Positions 1 through 10,385 of a stretch of 64,000 nucleotides of DNA are shown in pieces (position 1 is the first letter of the stretch; every line of letters starts with the position of its first letter). The notes below the pieces were generated by a model, which made no database searches, had not been told where the DNA came from, and saw nothing but the letters and a program-made list of their open reading frames with translations. The DNA comes from Zingiber officinale (taxonomy: Eukaryota > Streptophyta > Magnoliopsida > Zingiberales > Zingiberaceae). Location of the stretch: contig NC_055987.1 of assembly GCF_018446385.1 (NCBI RefSeq), positions 37,014,202-37,078,201 on the forward strand, given 5' to 3'. The translations under genes were made by a program, and so were the position numbers.

Positions 1-326
1 ATCGATTAAAAAAAATTAATCGATAGAAAAAAAACTCAATCAATTAAAATTAATTTAGCCGTGAGTTATAAGGTAAGAAATAAATTAAAAAAAAATCTTA
101 ATTAATTTTCATCGATTCTATTCGATATTTTAAACTTGATAATTAATTGATTGACCAAATCAATCGATTAATAAAAGATCAAGTCTTTCCTAGATTTTCT
201 ATACAAAAGATTTCAACGATAAAAAATTTGTATTAACTAGAAAAAATTTGATCTAGCATACAAATAACAAATCGATGAAAAAATCTAAATTTTATTGCCA
301 ATGAAAACGATGAAACAAAATCTCGC
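1..326. other. AT-rich sequence, no gene seen
   Basis: Very AT-rich DNA with many ATCGAT/AATCGAT words; the first bases form a short inverted repeat (ATCGATT...AATCGAT). No coding potential is visible. It could be the internal region of the minus-strand copia-like element whose primer site appears at 327-340, but this is inference only. Confidence 0.4.
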
Positions 327-866
327 TCTGATACTAATTGATGGTTCTCGTAAAAACCTAAGCCACATGAATTCTAGACAATTAAAATAAGAATTCGTAT
401 AGAAAAAATAAGAACATATATGAGTATGGATCTTCGTTTTATCGAGAACATGACATAAGTAAATAATACATAAATATAATGACAAAGAACTTGATTGAAG
501 AGTTATATCTTTGTCCTTTAGCGTCGTCAAAAAGATCTTGTGGAAGAAGAAAACAACGGAAGGAAAAGGTAGGTCTTCCGAAGGAGTTAGGATCGACGAC
601 GCCGAATTCTCTTCGTCAATGGGGAACGAAGAGACGTTTCAAGATTACCCTAATTCTCTAGGGATCAACCCATTATATAGTTGACATTTATTATCAGCTC
701 ATCGATAATAATAGATGTGAGACTATAAATTCTACACATATGAGATCCACATCTAATTACTCGAAACTCACTAGATATAAGTTAAATCATTTTAAGGATT
801 CGGATCATATTGACATGTATAATATATAAATAAACTCACCTAATAAGTATAACTACATCCAACATC
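327..866 (-). repeat. Degenerate copia-type LTR with primer-site remnant (minus)
   Basis: At about 327-340 the plus strand reads GCTCTGATACTA, one base from the complement of the tRNA-iMet primer site (TGGTATCAGAGC). It is followed at 341 by TGATGG, and the block ends near 866 with CCAACA. This arrangement matches the 5' LTR of a minus-strand copia element, as in the intact element at 18645-23521. No second LTR or TSD is visible, so the call rests on the primer-like site and the terminal bases. The small ORF at 479-661 lies inside it and I do not regard it as a gene. Confidence 0.35.
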
Positions 867-1167
867 TACTACTGGCACTAAAGCAATAACAGCAGACCTT
901 GGTTCGCCGCACAAAGTCGGTCACAAGGGGTTTTGCTTCAACCTGAAACAAAGAGATTGTGGGTTTGGAAAAGAGAGATTGAAAAGCATTATTTCATTTT
1001 TAGCAGCCCTAAACTTCATCCATCTCTTAAAATTTCAATTAATCTTATTTTCACATGCTAAATTGAATAATTATAAATTCAATAAGAGCCACATGGATAC
1101 CAACTATAAAAAAAATGTGGATCCCTTTGGAAAAATAATTAATACTTATGAACTAAGGACGTGACAA
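867..1167. other. AT-rich spacer, nothing recognised
   Basis: Contains only short chance ORFs with no recognisable protein similarity, in AT-rich sequence. No promoter or repeat structure could be assigned. Confidence 0.4.
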
Positions 1168-1660
1168 ATCAATTTGAAACCATCCGCAATTACGTGATCT
1201 AATAACAAAAACAAGTAAATTTAAAAAAAAATTAATTAACGACTCAGAAGTTTAGATCTATATATAATTCTTTACTTCAAGAAGGATCATCTTCGCTTGT
1301 AGGCATACTTAATCATTAATTAAATCAGCATGACTTTGTGATGTATATATATATATTCTCGGTGTCCATTACGAGCTAATGTTTGCTTTGAAGAATGTAG
1401 GGTAAATTAAGTTACTTAGCTTCTACTTGCTATTATCTAATGCTTTGACTGACTCAATGGGATCATGAGCTTTTTGCTGGTCGAATAAATTCCATTTTTA
1501 TATGATGTGGATTCTATATGCAATTTACTAATTAATTACATGGGTTGAGCTTTCGTTGTTGGTTGAATAAATTCAGTGTTACATGCATGCTAATCTCTTA
1601 ATTTATTAAATCTAGTGAGCCTTATTAATTAGCGTGGGATGATCGATCTGATCCTATAAA
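1168..1660. repeat. Diverged repeat, copy A (partner at 16656-17240)
   Basis: Several ordered word matches link this interval to 16656-17240: the ACGTGATCTAATAACAAAA region, a 'TGTCCATT..AAGCTAATG' segment, 'TGGTCGAATAAATTC' and 'GCAATTTACTAATTAA...GAGCTTTCGTT..TGGTTGAATAAATTCA'. Order and orientation are the same and spacing differs by small indels. This is either a dispersed non-coding repeat or an old local duplication of an intergenic region. No ORF is conserved between the copies. Confidence 0.55.
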
Positions 1661-2190
1661 ATTTGTTCATTGGTCATTAAGATAATTGAGAAACGCTTGC
1701 GATGAGCGGCTAAGAAATTTGACATTTTGGTTGGTACAATTAATTTACTTATTTTTTTTATGAATAATGTACTGTTTTGTAAGTTGGTACAATCAAATTC
1801 CAATTGTTCCTATTCGATTAAATATCTTACTGTATTAGGAAAATGATTTAAATTAGGTTTGTATATGACTTTGCTCGTAGGCATTAAGGTGGGGGATTTT
1901 GAAGTTCTTACTATTTTATATTATCCTGAAAATTTGAATAGCTTATAATTTATAGTCTTCAACTTCTAGTAAATTTTGGTTCAGGGAGGTGCCTTCGTGT
2001 TTTTTCATATATTATATGTGAGGATCCATACGAGATAGAGAGGAGGAATAGGTTCAATCGTTTTATCTTAATCTTGTTCTCGTCATTTAAATGTGAAGAA
2101 ATCTTGATTTAAACTTGACTTTACATGCATAACTTCGAGATTTATTTAGTATCAGCCTCGTTGAGATGATTAATTTAAGGATTCGCTCTT
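1661..2190. other. AT-rich spacer, nothing recognised
   Basis: No ORF of note, no TSD-flanked element and no tRNA-like structure seen. The sequence is AT-rich with short runs of T. Confidence 0.4.
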
Positions 2191-2712
2191 AGCAATCTTC
2201 TTCCACCATGAACTCCCTCCTTCTCAAAAATTTTTCGGAGGTGGATAACTTTCTTACAAGTTTGATTACACAATAACACAATAATAAAAAAAGCAAACAC
2301 AAATACAATTGCAAGTGAAAATGATTTTACAATGGAACCTTACTTTGCTTGCTATCTTATTCCTTGGAAATATCTCTGGTTAACTTGGAAATGCACTCGC
2401 ACCTCACTGCAAAATCTCCAAGAACTAGCACTTTGCTTTTTCCATGAAGTCCCCTTTTCTAGGGTTGTAATCGGGCTGAAATACACCTTCCAATCGATTG
2501 ATTTTACTCCCAATTGATTATCTCGTCAGGTCTGACTATTCAAACTTACAGAATGACTCTTTTTTTACCCGAACAATCACACCAATCAATTGTTGGATGC
2601 CAATCGATTGTCTCAATTAATTTGCATCCTTCTCAAACCCTTTTATTTGCTGGCCATCTTCTGTCAATCGATTAGTCTCACTAATTGATTTACTATATAA
2701 CTGTTAGGAAAT
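2191..2712 (-). repeat. LTR-like fragment with CAATCGATTG palindromes
   Basis: The segment carries repeated CAATCGATTG and CAATTGATT words (for example around 2491, 2582, 2611 and 2666). Upstream of them is a 'GGAGGTGG' leader resembling the minus-strand leader of the LTR at 29101-30780. It looks like the promoter and leader part of a minus-strand Sirevirus-like LTR. Ends and TSD were not found. The 61-aa ORF at 2332-2517 is rejected as a gene. Confidence 0.35.
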
Positions 2713-3687
2713 TGTTGGTGCAATCATCCTCAGATCAAAGTTGATCAGTTTGACTAATCTTGAGTGGATTCGAGCTTGAATTTTGATGTTTGAACAATAT
2801 GTGAATAGAAGTCAAATAGATCAAGGTTGACCGAATATTCGAAAATATGTGAGAGAGAAGCCAAGTAGCTAGATCATGGAGAATCGAATACTTGACTGGG
2901 AAGTTCTAACTGGAGGTTAGGCAAGGCAAATTCCTAACTCAAGGGTTATGTAAGGGAAAAGTCCTAACTATGGTTAAGCAAAGAAAAACCCAAGTGTATC
3001 AAGGAGGATCCCACATTGACAAAGGAAAATCCTAATTATGGTTAGACAAAGAAAAGCTCAAGTGGGTCAAGGAGGATCGCACCTTAACAAAAGAAAGTCC
3101 TAATTGCGGTAAGACAAAGGAAAGTCTAAGTAGGTCAAGGAAGATCACACGTTGGCAAAAGAAAGTGCTAACTGTGGTTAGGCAAAGGAAAGTCCAAGTG
3201 GTTCTGGGAGAATCACACTTCAGCAAGAGGAAAGTCCTAACTGCGGTTAAGCAAGAAGAAAATCCAAGTGGGTTAAGGAGGACCGCATTTGATGATTGGA
3301 AGTTCAACTGAAAGTTGGCACGAGATCGAAAGTGCAAGTGGGTCAAAGGTTGGCTGGACACTTGGTGAGAAAGTTCCAATAGGTCACGGTTAATCGAATG
3401 TTGGATAAGAGAACCCTAGACTTGGATTAAACAAGTTAGGGTTGGATAATCAATTGGGGTAATCGATTGGTCCTAAGCTAATTGATTAGGAGGTTCTTGC
3501 GAGAACACAAAAAGACCCGAATCGATTGAGCCGAGCCTAATTGATTGGACAAATTGATTAGGGCCAGGAGTTTCACAAAGAGGAATTCGTGAAAACAAGG
3601 CTAAATCGATTGACCCAATCAATTTAGCCACTACTAATCGATTGGATCAATTGATTAGCCAGTATTTTGTCACGAGGAAGAAGAATT
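2713..3687 (+). repeat. Truncated plus-strand LTR with hairpin repeat array
   Basis: It starts TGTTGGTGCAATC, close to the start of the gag-only element LTR at 7257 (TGTTGGTGCAACC), and has the same 'GATCAAGGTTGACC' words. From about 2880 to 3370 an imperfect tandem array repeats 'GGAAAGTCCTAACT..GGTTAG.CAAAG' units whose CCTAAC/GTTAGG arms are self-complementary. From 3430 to 3660 it has AATCGATT-type palindromes. At 3688 another LTR terminus interrupts it, so only its 5' part remains. Confidence 0.5.
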
Positions 3688-5013
3688 TGTTGGATCGTAA
3701 AGACACTAGAGGGAGTGAATAACATTTTTTGCTTTTTTGAATATGTTGGATCGTAAAGACGCTAGAGGGGGATGAATAACATTTTTTGCTTTTTTTAAAG
3801 TTGAGAGTACGCAGTGGATAAAAAGATAAAGAGAAAGACGCTAGAAAGAAGAAGACAAGCACACGCTAACACAAGTAATTTTTTTACTTGGTTCAGAACC
3901 TTGGACTACTCCTACTCTGAGATCTGTACTCATTGAGTGCTTTCATTAGGTAATCCATTAATAGTTTAAAATGTTACAAAATTAAAGTACAAGAACTATA
4001 AGAGAATGTTATCGACATCAGATAAAATGAATAGAACTTGATCGTTGGTTGTCGAAGAAGCATTATAGCATCGTAGGAGCTTTTCGAAGTAGTGCCCAGG
4101 AATGAAAGTCGTAGCACTTGATGTTCTGAACCTGCTGGTCGAAGACTTCCTTTATAGCCCCATCCAAGCACCTAGATCTCCTCTCGAGTACCTAGACTGT
4201 GCTGATGTAGCGAGCTCTCATTAAAACTGTATCCTCGAAGTTTATTCACCTTCGGGCGCCTTGACCGTTGATGTTGGTTTGGCCAGTTGTCACGTTCCAA
4301 CTCGAGCACTCGGATCGCCCGGGTGCCTGACTAGGCACCCACCCGGGTGAATCTGGTCTGGGTGACTGGATCAACTTGGGGTGCCCAGAGTCTAGGAACC
4401 CGGATCCCTTCTAGGTGCCTGGACACCCCATTTTCAGCCTCTTCTTTACTGTAAAAAAGAGTTAGTCTAGGAAACCAAAATATGTTTATCCTGTAAAATA
4501 AAGTTAGCATAATATAATAAGGTAATAGTAGTAATTAGATTTTGTCTCTCCGAGACTAGGATCTAGTTAAGGTCTCAGCTTAGGTTTTCCAAATGGACCT
4601 AAGTTGGACTGTCGCTTACCATTTTCTTAACTGGGAATGTGTTCTCACTAGATATCTCTTCCAGTTGATTACCTTTTACTTACCAACTGCAGCCTCTTAA
4701 CTTGCCTTGGACCCACTAGATCTTTCCGCAGTTGTCAAGTCCCGCAGACCTAACTAGATTTTGGCCAATTGTCAGGTTCTGCAGACCTAACCGGACTTCC
4801 CACTAGATATTGAGTCACTCCTTAACCTATCTGGACTTCACACCAATTATCGGATCCCATGGACCAAGCTGAATTTTAGCCTTATGTTAGGTCCTTCAGA
4901 CCCATCAACTCCTGCGCATTTTGTAAAGTAATTAGACCATAAACACTCTAACTTTAATCCACTTGTCATTCATCAAAATATGAATTAGATCAGTAATACA
5001 AATTGTACCAACA
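3688..5013 (-). repeat. Sirevirus-like LTR, minus strand
   Basis: It begins TGTTGGATCGTAAAGAC..CTAGAGGG and ends GTACCAACA, which read as the two ends of an LTR in minus orientation. The first ~56 bases are tandemly duplicated (3688 and 3744). A minus-strand TATAAA lies at 4156-4151. On its upstream side (4300-4440) are GC-rich palindromes such as GGGTGCC..GGCACCC. Beyond the 5013 end the plus strand reads ATCTTTCTCTTTTTGATG, the complement of a polypurine tract, so this is the 3' LTR of a minus-strand element. Confidence 0.6.
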
Positions 5014-5165
5014 ATCTTTCTCTTTTTGATGCAATGACAACCTGGGTTAATGTTAGAAAAAAATAATTTTGAAAGACAATATGCAAAATGCAAGCAAATG
5101 ATCTAAGTTAGTTTTGAATTTGATTTACTTGATTAAGTTTGTTTATTCTTTTTCTATATTAACTC
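5014..5165 (-). other. Polypurine tracts of minus-strand Sirevirus-like element
   Basis: Two purine-rich tracts (read on the minus strand) occur next to the LTR at 5013: CAAAAAGAGAAAGAT at its border and AAAGGGGGAGAATAA near 5166-5180. Repeated polypurine tracts upstream of the 3' LTR are a reported Sirevirus trait. The rest is AT-rich. Confidence 0.5.
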
Positions 5166-6930
5166 TTATTCTCCCCCTTTGGCATTCATTAAAAAACTAA
5201 GGTAAAAGAAAGATAGGCATAATGTCAGATAAGTAATGCCAGACATTAAAGCAATCCCCCACCTATGCGCCAAACTCTGAAGAGTGTAGATATTCCTCTC
5301 GACTCGCTTGTAGGCGGTCGCTCTCCCTAGCCTTGTAGGTCTCCAAAGCAATAACAGAGCTTGATAAAGCAGACTGAGCCTGAGATAGCTCTACCTGCAA
5401 ACAACGCAGCTCTTTTGCTTGGGACTCCAAATCCCGCCTCTGGTCTATAATCAGCAAGTCCCGTAAACTCAGCTCCTAGGTCATACACTCCGTCTCCTGC
5501 TTATGTGTAAGATTGAAGTCCTCTAGAGTTGCAGATCGCTAAGTTAGTTCTGATTGAGTCTCTTGACATTTGGCCTCAGACGTTTGCAAGAGAGCTTCAA
5601 GCTTGCCCTTATCATCTCGGAGATGGTTGATCTCTAATTGGGCCTCTTCCCGGATATGTTCCCAAGAGGTGCTTGTTTTCTTCAAGGAAGCCACTTCCGC
5701 CCTAAGTCCGGACACGACTGCATCAGGGTCAGAGATTTGAGACTCCAGATCTGTAACTCGGTCCTTTAAGATCTTATTAAATTGATATATGTGTGGGATT
5801 GTCTAGTTCAAGTGGAGTGACTAACAAACATCTACTCATAATCACGGAGGAGTGAGAACAGAAAGACAGAGTGAGAGAAGCATAATTGCAAGAGATAGCG
5901 GAAGCTTACCATAGTGGCGGTTTTAGTGGACAAGTCCACCAAGCCAAGCAAAGTGCGGGTATCCATCGCCTGCATGGTGTACTCCCACTGAGATGCTAGG
6001 TAACCCCGCAATAGGATATTGCGAGCAGGAGCAGCAAGAGAGTGATGTATTCCCCGCTCTATGGGCAAAGTGGCTTGGTAGCGGAGATACCGAGGCTTGG
6101 AAGAGTTTGGAGTAGTCCCGCTCGGGCCAGGATTCCAGACTCTCGTCCCAGCACGAGTTATAAGTGAGCATGCTCTCACGCCTCCAGACTCTCGCCCCAG
6201 CATGAGTTATAAGTGAGTCTGCTCTCACGACCAATGATCCCTCGGGTAGGATTTCAAACGCTTGTCCTCGCATCTTAGCACGCGCTATAAGCAAGCACAC
6301 TACTGCGCCTAGTAACTCACAGGTCAGCCTTTTCTCGAGTGGGTTATCAGCAAACAAAGAAGTACTAGGAAAAAGGAAAAAGAAACAAAGACTAAAGCCC
6401 AACTAGATTTGCATTTATTTAATAAAGTACAGGGAACACTTCTCGAAATCTCATTTCCCCATTGGGCACATCTAAGTAATCAGAGGTCCTTTTCGGTACC
6501 AGTGGTCGATCGGCACCTCGAGCAAAGGTGTTCTACAGGACCTGCCTGCCCCGAGTAAGATCGCGTCTGAACCAGCTATGCCTTAGTGAATTGAATAATG
6601 AGACGATGCTGAGCAATAATTTCATCTTTGAGCTGGTTCTCTTCTTGAAGAAGTGTTATGGAAGTAGCATATTTCTCTTTTAGATAGAATAGGAATTGGG
6701 CTTGGCTCTCTAGATCCGCATAAGCTTTCTGCTTCAATGCTACTTCTGCCCGGGCCCGAGACTTAGCAGCTAACCAAAGTTCCTCAATTCTCGATGGAGA
6801 GAAGACTGAAGATCTCTGTCATGAGTCATCTTAGCTAAAGCAGTATCCTTTTGGGCAAGTAGCTGAGTTAGATGGGCTAGCTGTTGGTGCAGGGGTGACA
6901 CCTCGTCAGACTCAGAGGTAGATTTCATGG
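5166..6930 (-). pseudogene. Broken coiled-coil ORF, Tat-type antisense additional ORF
   Basis: The minus strand encodes fragments of a glutamate/lysine/glutamine-rich coiled-coil protein. From 6930 a short ORF starts MKSTSESDEVSPLHQQ and continues with heptad-like text. Near 5915-5890 a segment ending LVDLSTKTATM meets a good donor (ATG|GTAAGC), and an acceptor near 5770 opens into DRVTDLESQISD. The part at 5263-5457 (LESQAKELRCLQVELSQAQ) is clearly coiled coil. At least two stops interrupt it. It lies antisense to a plus-strand polypurine tract and LTR start at 7176-7190. Some Tat-lineage gypsy elements carry additional ORFs, partly antisense, in this position. The alternative is the env-like ORF of the minus-strand Sirevirus to its left. 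Confidence 0.5.
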
Positions 6931-7189
6931 TCAAAAGAAGTCAGCAATAAAAGTACAATACCATGGGGGAACTCAACCCTTTTAAAGAAGGAAATGTGAA
7001 CAGTCAACTTCGAAGGGTTTGTGAGGCCCTTCTCCCGAGGTGGGTTGGGTGATTAATAAACAGGTTACACATCCGAGGATCTGGGAAAGGCACAACATTT
7101 AAGGCTGTCATGGTGGAACAAGTAAACTAGAGTCTGAGTCTAGTTAGTCAGACCTGAGCTTCCTTCGACTATACTTGGGGGGAGGCTTA
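6931..7189 (+). other. 3' internal end and polypurine tract of Tat-like element
   Basis: Non-coding sequence ending in CTTGGGGGGAGGCTTA immediately before TGATACGG at 7190. A G-rich tract directly followed by TG is the expected border between internal region and 3' LTR of a plus-strand retroelement. Confidence 0.5.
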
Positions 7190-7256
7190 TGATACGGTGC
7201 ATGATGGTGGCATCCAATAAAGTTGGGCAGTCAACATGGCAATCATGAGTCAAGGG

Positions 7257-8847
7257 TGTTGGTGCAACCTTAGGTCAAGGTTGACCTGGGTGACACGACT
7301 CGAGTTGACCTAACTCGAGGTATATTTTGATGTTTGACAAGAATAGAGAAGTTATATTTTGATGTTTGACAAAAATAGGAACTTGGGGGATTGTGGGTGC
7401 AACCTTTGGTCAAGGTTGACCTGGTTGACCCGACTTGAGTTGACCTGATTCGAGAAAAGTCCAAGTATGGAGACTTGGTACGGAAAAGTCCAAGCAGGGA
7501 GCTTAGCACGGGAAAAATCCAAGCAGGGAGCTTGGCACGGGAAAAGTCCAAGTATGGAGACTTGGCACGGAAAAGTCCAAGCAGGGAGCTTGGCACGGGA
7601 AAAGTCCAAGCAGGGAGCTTGGCACGGGGAAAAATCCAAGTATGGAAGCTTGGCATGGTAGGTCAGAGAGGGCTCGGTAGCTCGTTCTCTGGACCGGACG
7701 AAGTTGGAGAGGGCTCGGTAGCTCGTTCTTTGGACTAGGTCAGAGAGGGCTCGGTAGCTCGTTCTCTGGACCGGACGTGGAAGTCGGAGAGGGCTCGGTA
7801 GCTCGTTCTCCGGACTAGGTCAGAGAGGGCTCGGTAGCTCGTTCTCTAGATTAGGAAGACTTTAGGGTTTAAGGCTGGGAAATTGGATCGGTCTGTTGAC
7901 CGATCCAGTGATACTATGGGTATCTGGATCGGTCTGCTGATCGATCCAGTGATACACAGATTCTCACTGTGGGTCATCGATCGATGCGGTGACCGATCAA
8001 GGTAACAACAGATTGGGAGGAGAAATAGGAGGATCGATGCGTGGACCGATCCACCTATGGCCTGATCGGTCGACAGACCGATCAGGCCTCGGCAACCAAC
8101 TCTCTGTGAGAGTTGGGATCGGTCTGGGGACCGATCAGCCTAGGGCCTGATCGGTCCACAGATCGATCAGGGATTCCTGGACCGATCAGGCCATAGCCTG
8201 ATCGGTCCAGGCCTAGCCGTTGAGTCACAACGGCTAGATTTCTGTGTCTGTGTCTTCTTCTTCGCAGGTTCATATAAATCACGAGGTCGAGGGCCTCTGC
8301 AAGATAATATAGAAAAGGGAAAAAGTGAAGGTAGACTTCTTCTTGCTCCTGTGATCTGAGCTTTGTTGAGCTCTCCTGCTGAAGCTTCGTGTGAGCTTCC
8401 CTCGGCTGGACTACAATTGATCAGTTGCAGCTGTTGTTGGCATCCGTGAAGTGGTTGCTTCATCACCAGTCGACGAGAAGGCAAGCAAACCAGTGTTTTT
8501 ACATTCATATTGTTCTTGGCTTCTTGCTGTATTTCTTGTACTCTGATCTTGCTGTTGCAAGAGAAATTGTGGCGAGGTTTCTCCACCCAGAAGGAGTTTT
8601 CATTAGCCGATTTTCCGGGGTCTCATCCACTGACGGATTGATAGGATTCGTCCACCTTACGGACACGCCGAGGAGTAGGAGTATCATCTCTGAACCTCGT
8701 TATATCGTCGCGTTTGAGGTTTGATATTCTCCTGTTTCGTTTCTACTTTTTATTTCCGCTGCGCTAACTAAAATTGTAGGAAGAAACGTGAATTTGGGGT
8801 CGGCTATTCATACCCCCCCTCTCTAGCCGCATCCGAAGGTCCTAACA
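7257..8847 (+). repeat. 5' LTR of gag-only element 1
   Basis: 1591 bp. Three arrays follow one another. At 7455-7650 are ~30-bp units with CCAAGC/GCTTGG or CCAAGT/ACTTGG arms. At 7655-7855 are repeats of GAGAGGGCTCGGTAGCTCGT. At 7885-8215 are palindromes of the type GATCGGTC..GACCGATC. A TATA box (TATAAAT) at 8273-8279 follows the last array. ORFs running through the arrays are artefacts of the repeats. Confidence 0.85.
8273..8279 (+). promoter_or_regulatory. Predicted TATA box of gag-only element 1
   Basis: CATATAAATC lies just downstream of the palindrome cluster and is conserved in the 3' LTR at 13208-13214. The roughly 560 bp from here to the LTR end would be R and U5. Confidence 0.55.
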
Positions 8848-8849
8848 AG

Positions 8850-8861
8850 TGGTATCAGAGC
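8850..8861 (+). promoter_or_regulatory. Primer binding site, tRNA-iMet
   Basis: TGGTATCAGAGC, complementary to the 3' end of plant initiator methionine tRNA, two bases after the LTR end at 8847. Confidence 0.9.
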
Positions 8862-8909
8862 GAGGTCGCTCTTCGTCGGATTAACACCCGGGGGAGCACG
8901 AGCTAGAGA

Positions 8910-10385
8910 ATGGATTAACTTGGAGAAGACGTCACGATTCCACCCTTCTACGATCGCGACGACTTCGCGTATTGGAAGGTAAGAATGAAGTATTTTCTTA
9001 TGACTAACCTAGTAAATTGGAATTGTGTACAAGTAGGTTTTATTCCTCCGGTGGATAAAGAAGGAGAACCTCTCGAGAAGAAGAAGTGGACGAAGGAACA
9101 AATCCACCAATCCATAATCAACGACGAGGTAACGAAAATCTTTGAATTTTCATTACCTAATAATATCTTGTGTAAGATAGGTAAATACAACAATGCCAAG
9201 GAGTTGTGGAACAACTTGGCTAAGTTCCATGAGGAGAGCTCCAATTCAAGTCATGAAGAGGAGTCAAGTGAGACAAGTAGCTCACATTATGGAGGTATGA
9301 GATTAGAAGTTGAGGGCTACTCAACATCTAAGGAAGAAGAGGAGGAGAATTCTTCTTCTAGACTGGAGCAAGAAGAAGAAGCCTCTACCTCCGGAAGGGA
9401 TGAAGGAGAGAGCTTATATCCATCCTCAACCCTAGGTAACTCAAGCAACTTAATTTCAAGTAAATTACATATAATGTGCTTTGAGTGTAGGGAATATGAG
9501 CATTACAAAAGTAAATGTCCAAAGAAGATTAGGAAGACTCCACCGGCACCAAAAGTCAAGGAAGCCAGAGTCCCGATACGCAAGGACAAGGAGCACGTGG
9601 TGTGCTTCCAATGCAAGCAAAGGGGACATTATAGGAGTCAATGTCCAAGGGGGAGACAACCTCACAAGGACAAGAGGCCAAGCACATCTATGGGGGGAGC
9701 TAAGGCAAACCCTAAGATATCCTTTAAGGCACACTCTTGCAATTCTAATAAGACACATGCTAGTAGTTTTATTGCAATTGTCAATAATGATAAGCATGAT
9801 AACCATAGAAACCGATACATGTGCTTAGGTGCCAAACATGCTAGTCTAGATAAGGACAATGCTAGAAATGCCAACCCTAGAGTTAACTCATCTAAGGTTA
9901 GGGAAAACCTAGATAGGAATCCCAAAATAAATAGACATATGCCTAGGAATACCTCAAAGAAAAATGGAAAATTAAAGCTTGAGGTATTAAAGAAGGAAAA
10001 TCAAGTCTTGAGGTCAAGACTTGACACTTTAGAAAAGGCTTTTAAGAATTTGGAGAAGTCAACTCTAGGGTCTAAGGGTCAAAAATCAAAGCCCAAGGAC
10101 ATGAGAGGTTCGGGTCACAAACCTAAGTCTCAAGTGGTCAAGCCCGCTTATCATAATGTTCCATTCGATTATGGAACAAGACCTAGGGCTAAGAAGACCA
10201 TCACCAAGGTCACAAGGGGAGTCACCCCTAGAGTTGATCTTGATGAGTCCCAAATGACCAAGGCTTTAAAGCCTAGGAAGGTCATTAGGAGGGTTGCTAG
10301 GGAAGTCATCCCTAGTGAATATTTAGTGAACCCAATGAGCTCAAATAGGTATTGGGTTCCTAGGAGCGTAATTCCTTCACGCTAG
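8910..10385 (+). CDS. Gag of gag-only element 1 (early in-frame stop)
   Basis: The open frame from ATG 8985 is 466 aa. The frame is Gag-like further upstream (IPPFYDRDDFAYWKVRM), back to an ATG at 8910, but codon 3 after that ATG is TAA (8916-8918). The original start therefore appears to be nonsense-mutated and translation could only begin at 8985. Counting from 8985: a UBN2/DUF4219-like capsid region in the first ~90 residues (YNNAKELWNNLAKFHE), an acidic serine-rich linker, and two CCHC knuckles at 165-178 (CFECREYEHYKSKC, where the usual Gly before His is Glu) and 207-220 (CFQCKQRGHYRSQC). A short coiled coil follows at about 325-360, then a basic tail ending REVIPSEYL..P.SSNRYWVPRS. The tail motif recurs in the second gag-only element. 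It would bind and package element RNA in cytoplasmic particles. Confidence 0.8.

Noticed and set aside
7270-7738. ORFs with repeated CLDFSRAKLPAW or SREL/GTGKVQAG text (also 12122-12590)
   Set aside because: Translations of the hairpin tandem array in the gag-only element LTR.
7885-8215. Regularly spaced palindromes resembling a CRISPR array
   Set aside because: Plant LTR context, no constant repeat with unique spacers, no cas genes; spacing irregular.
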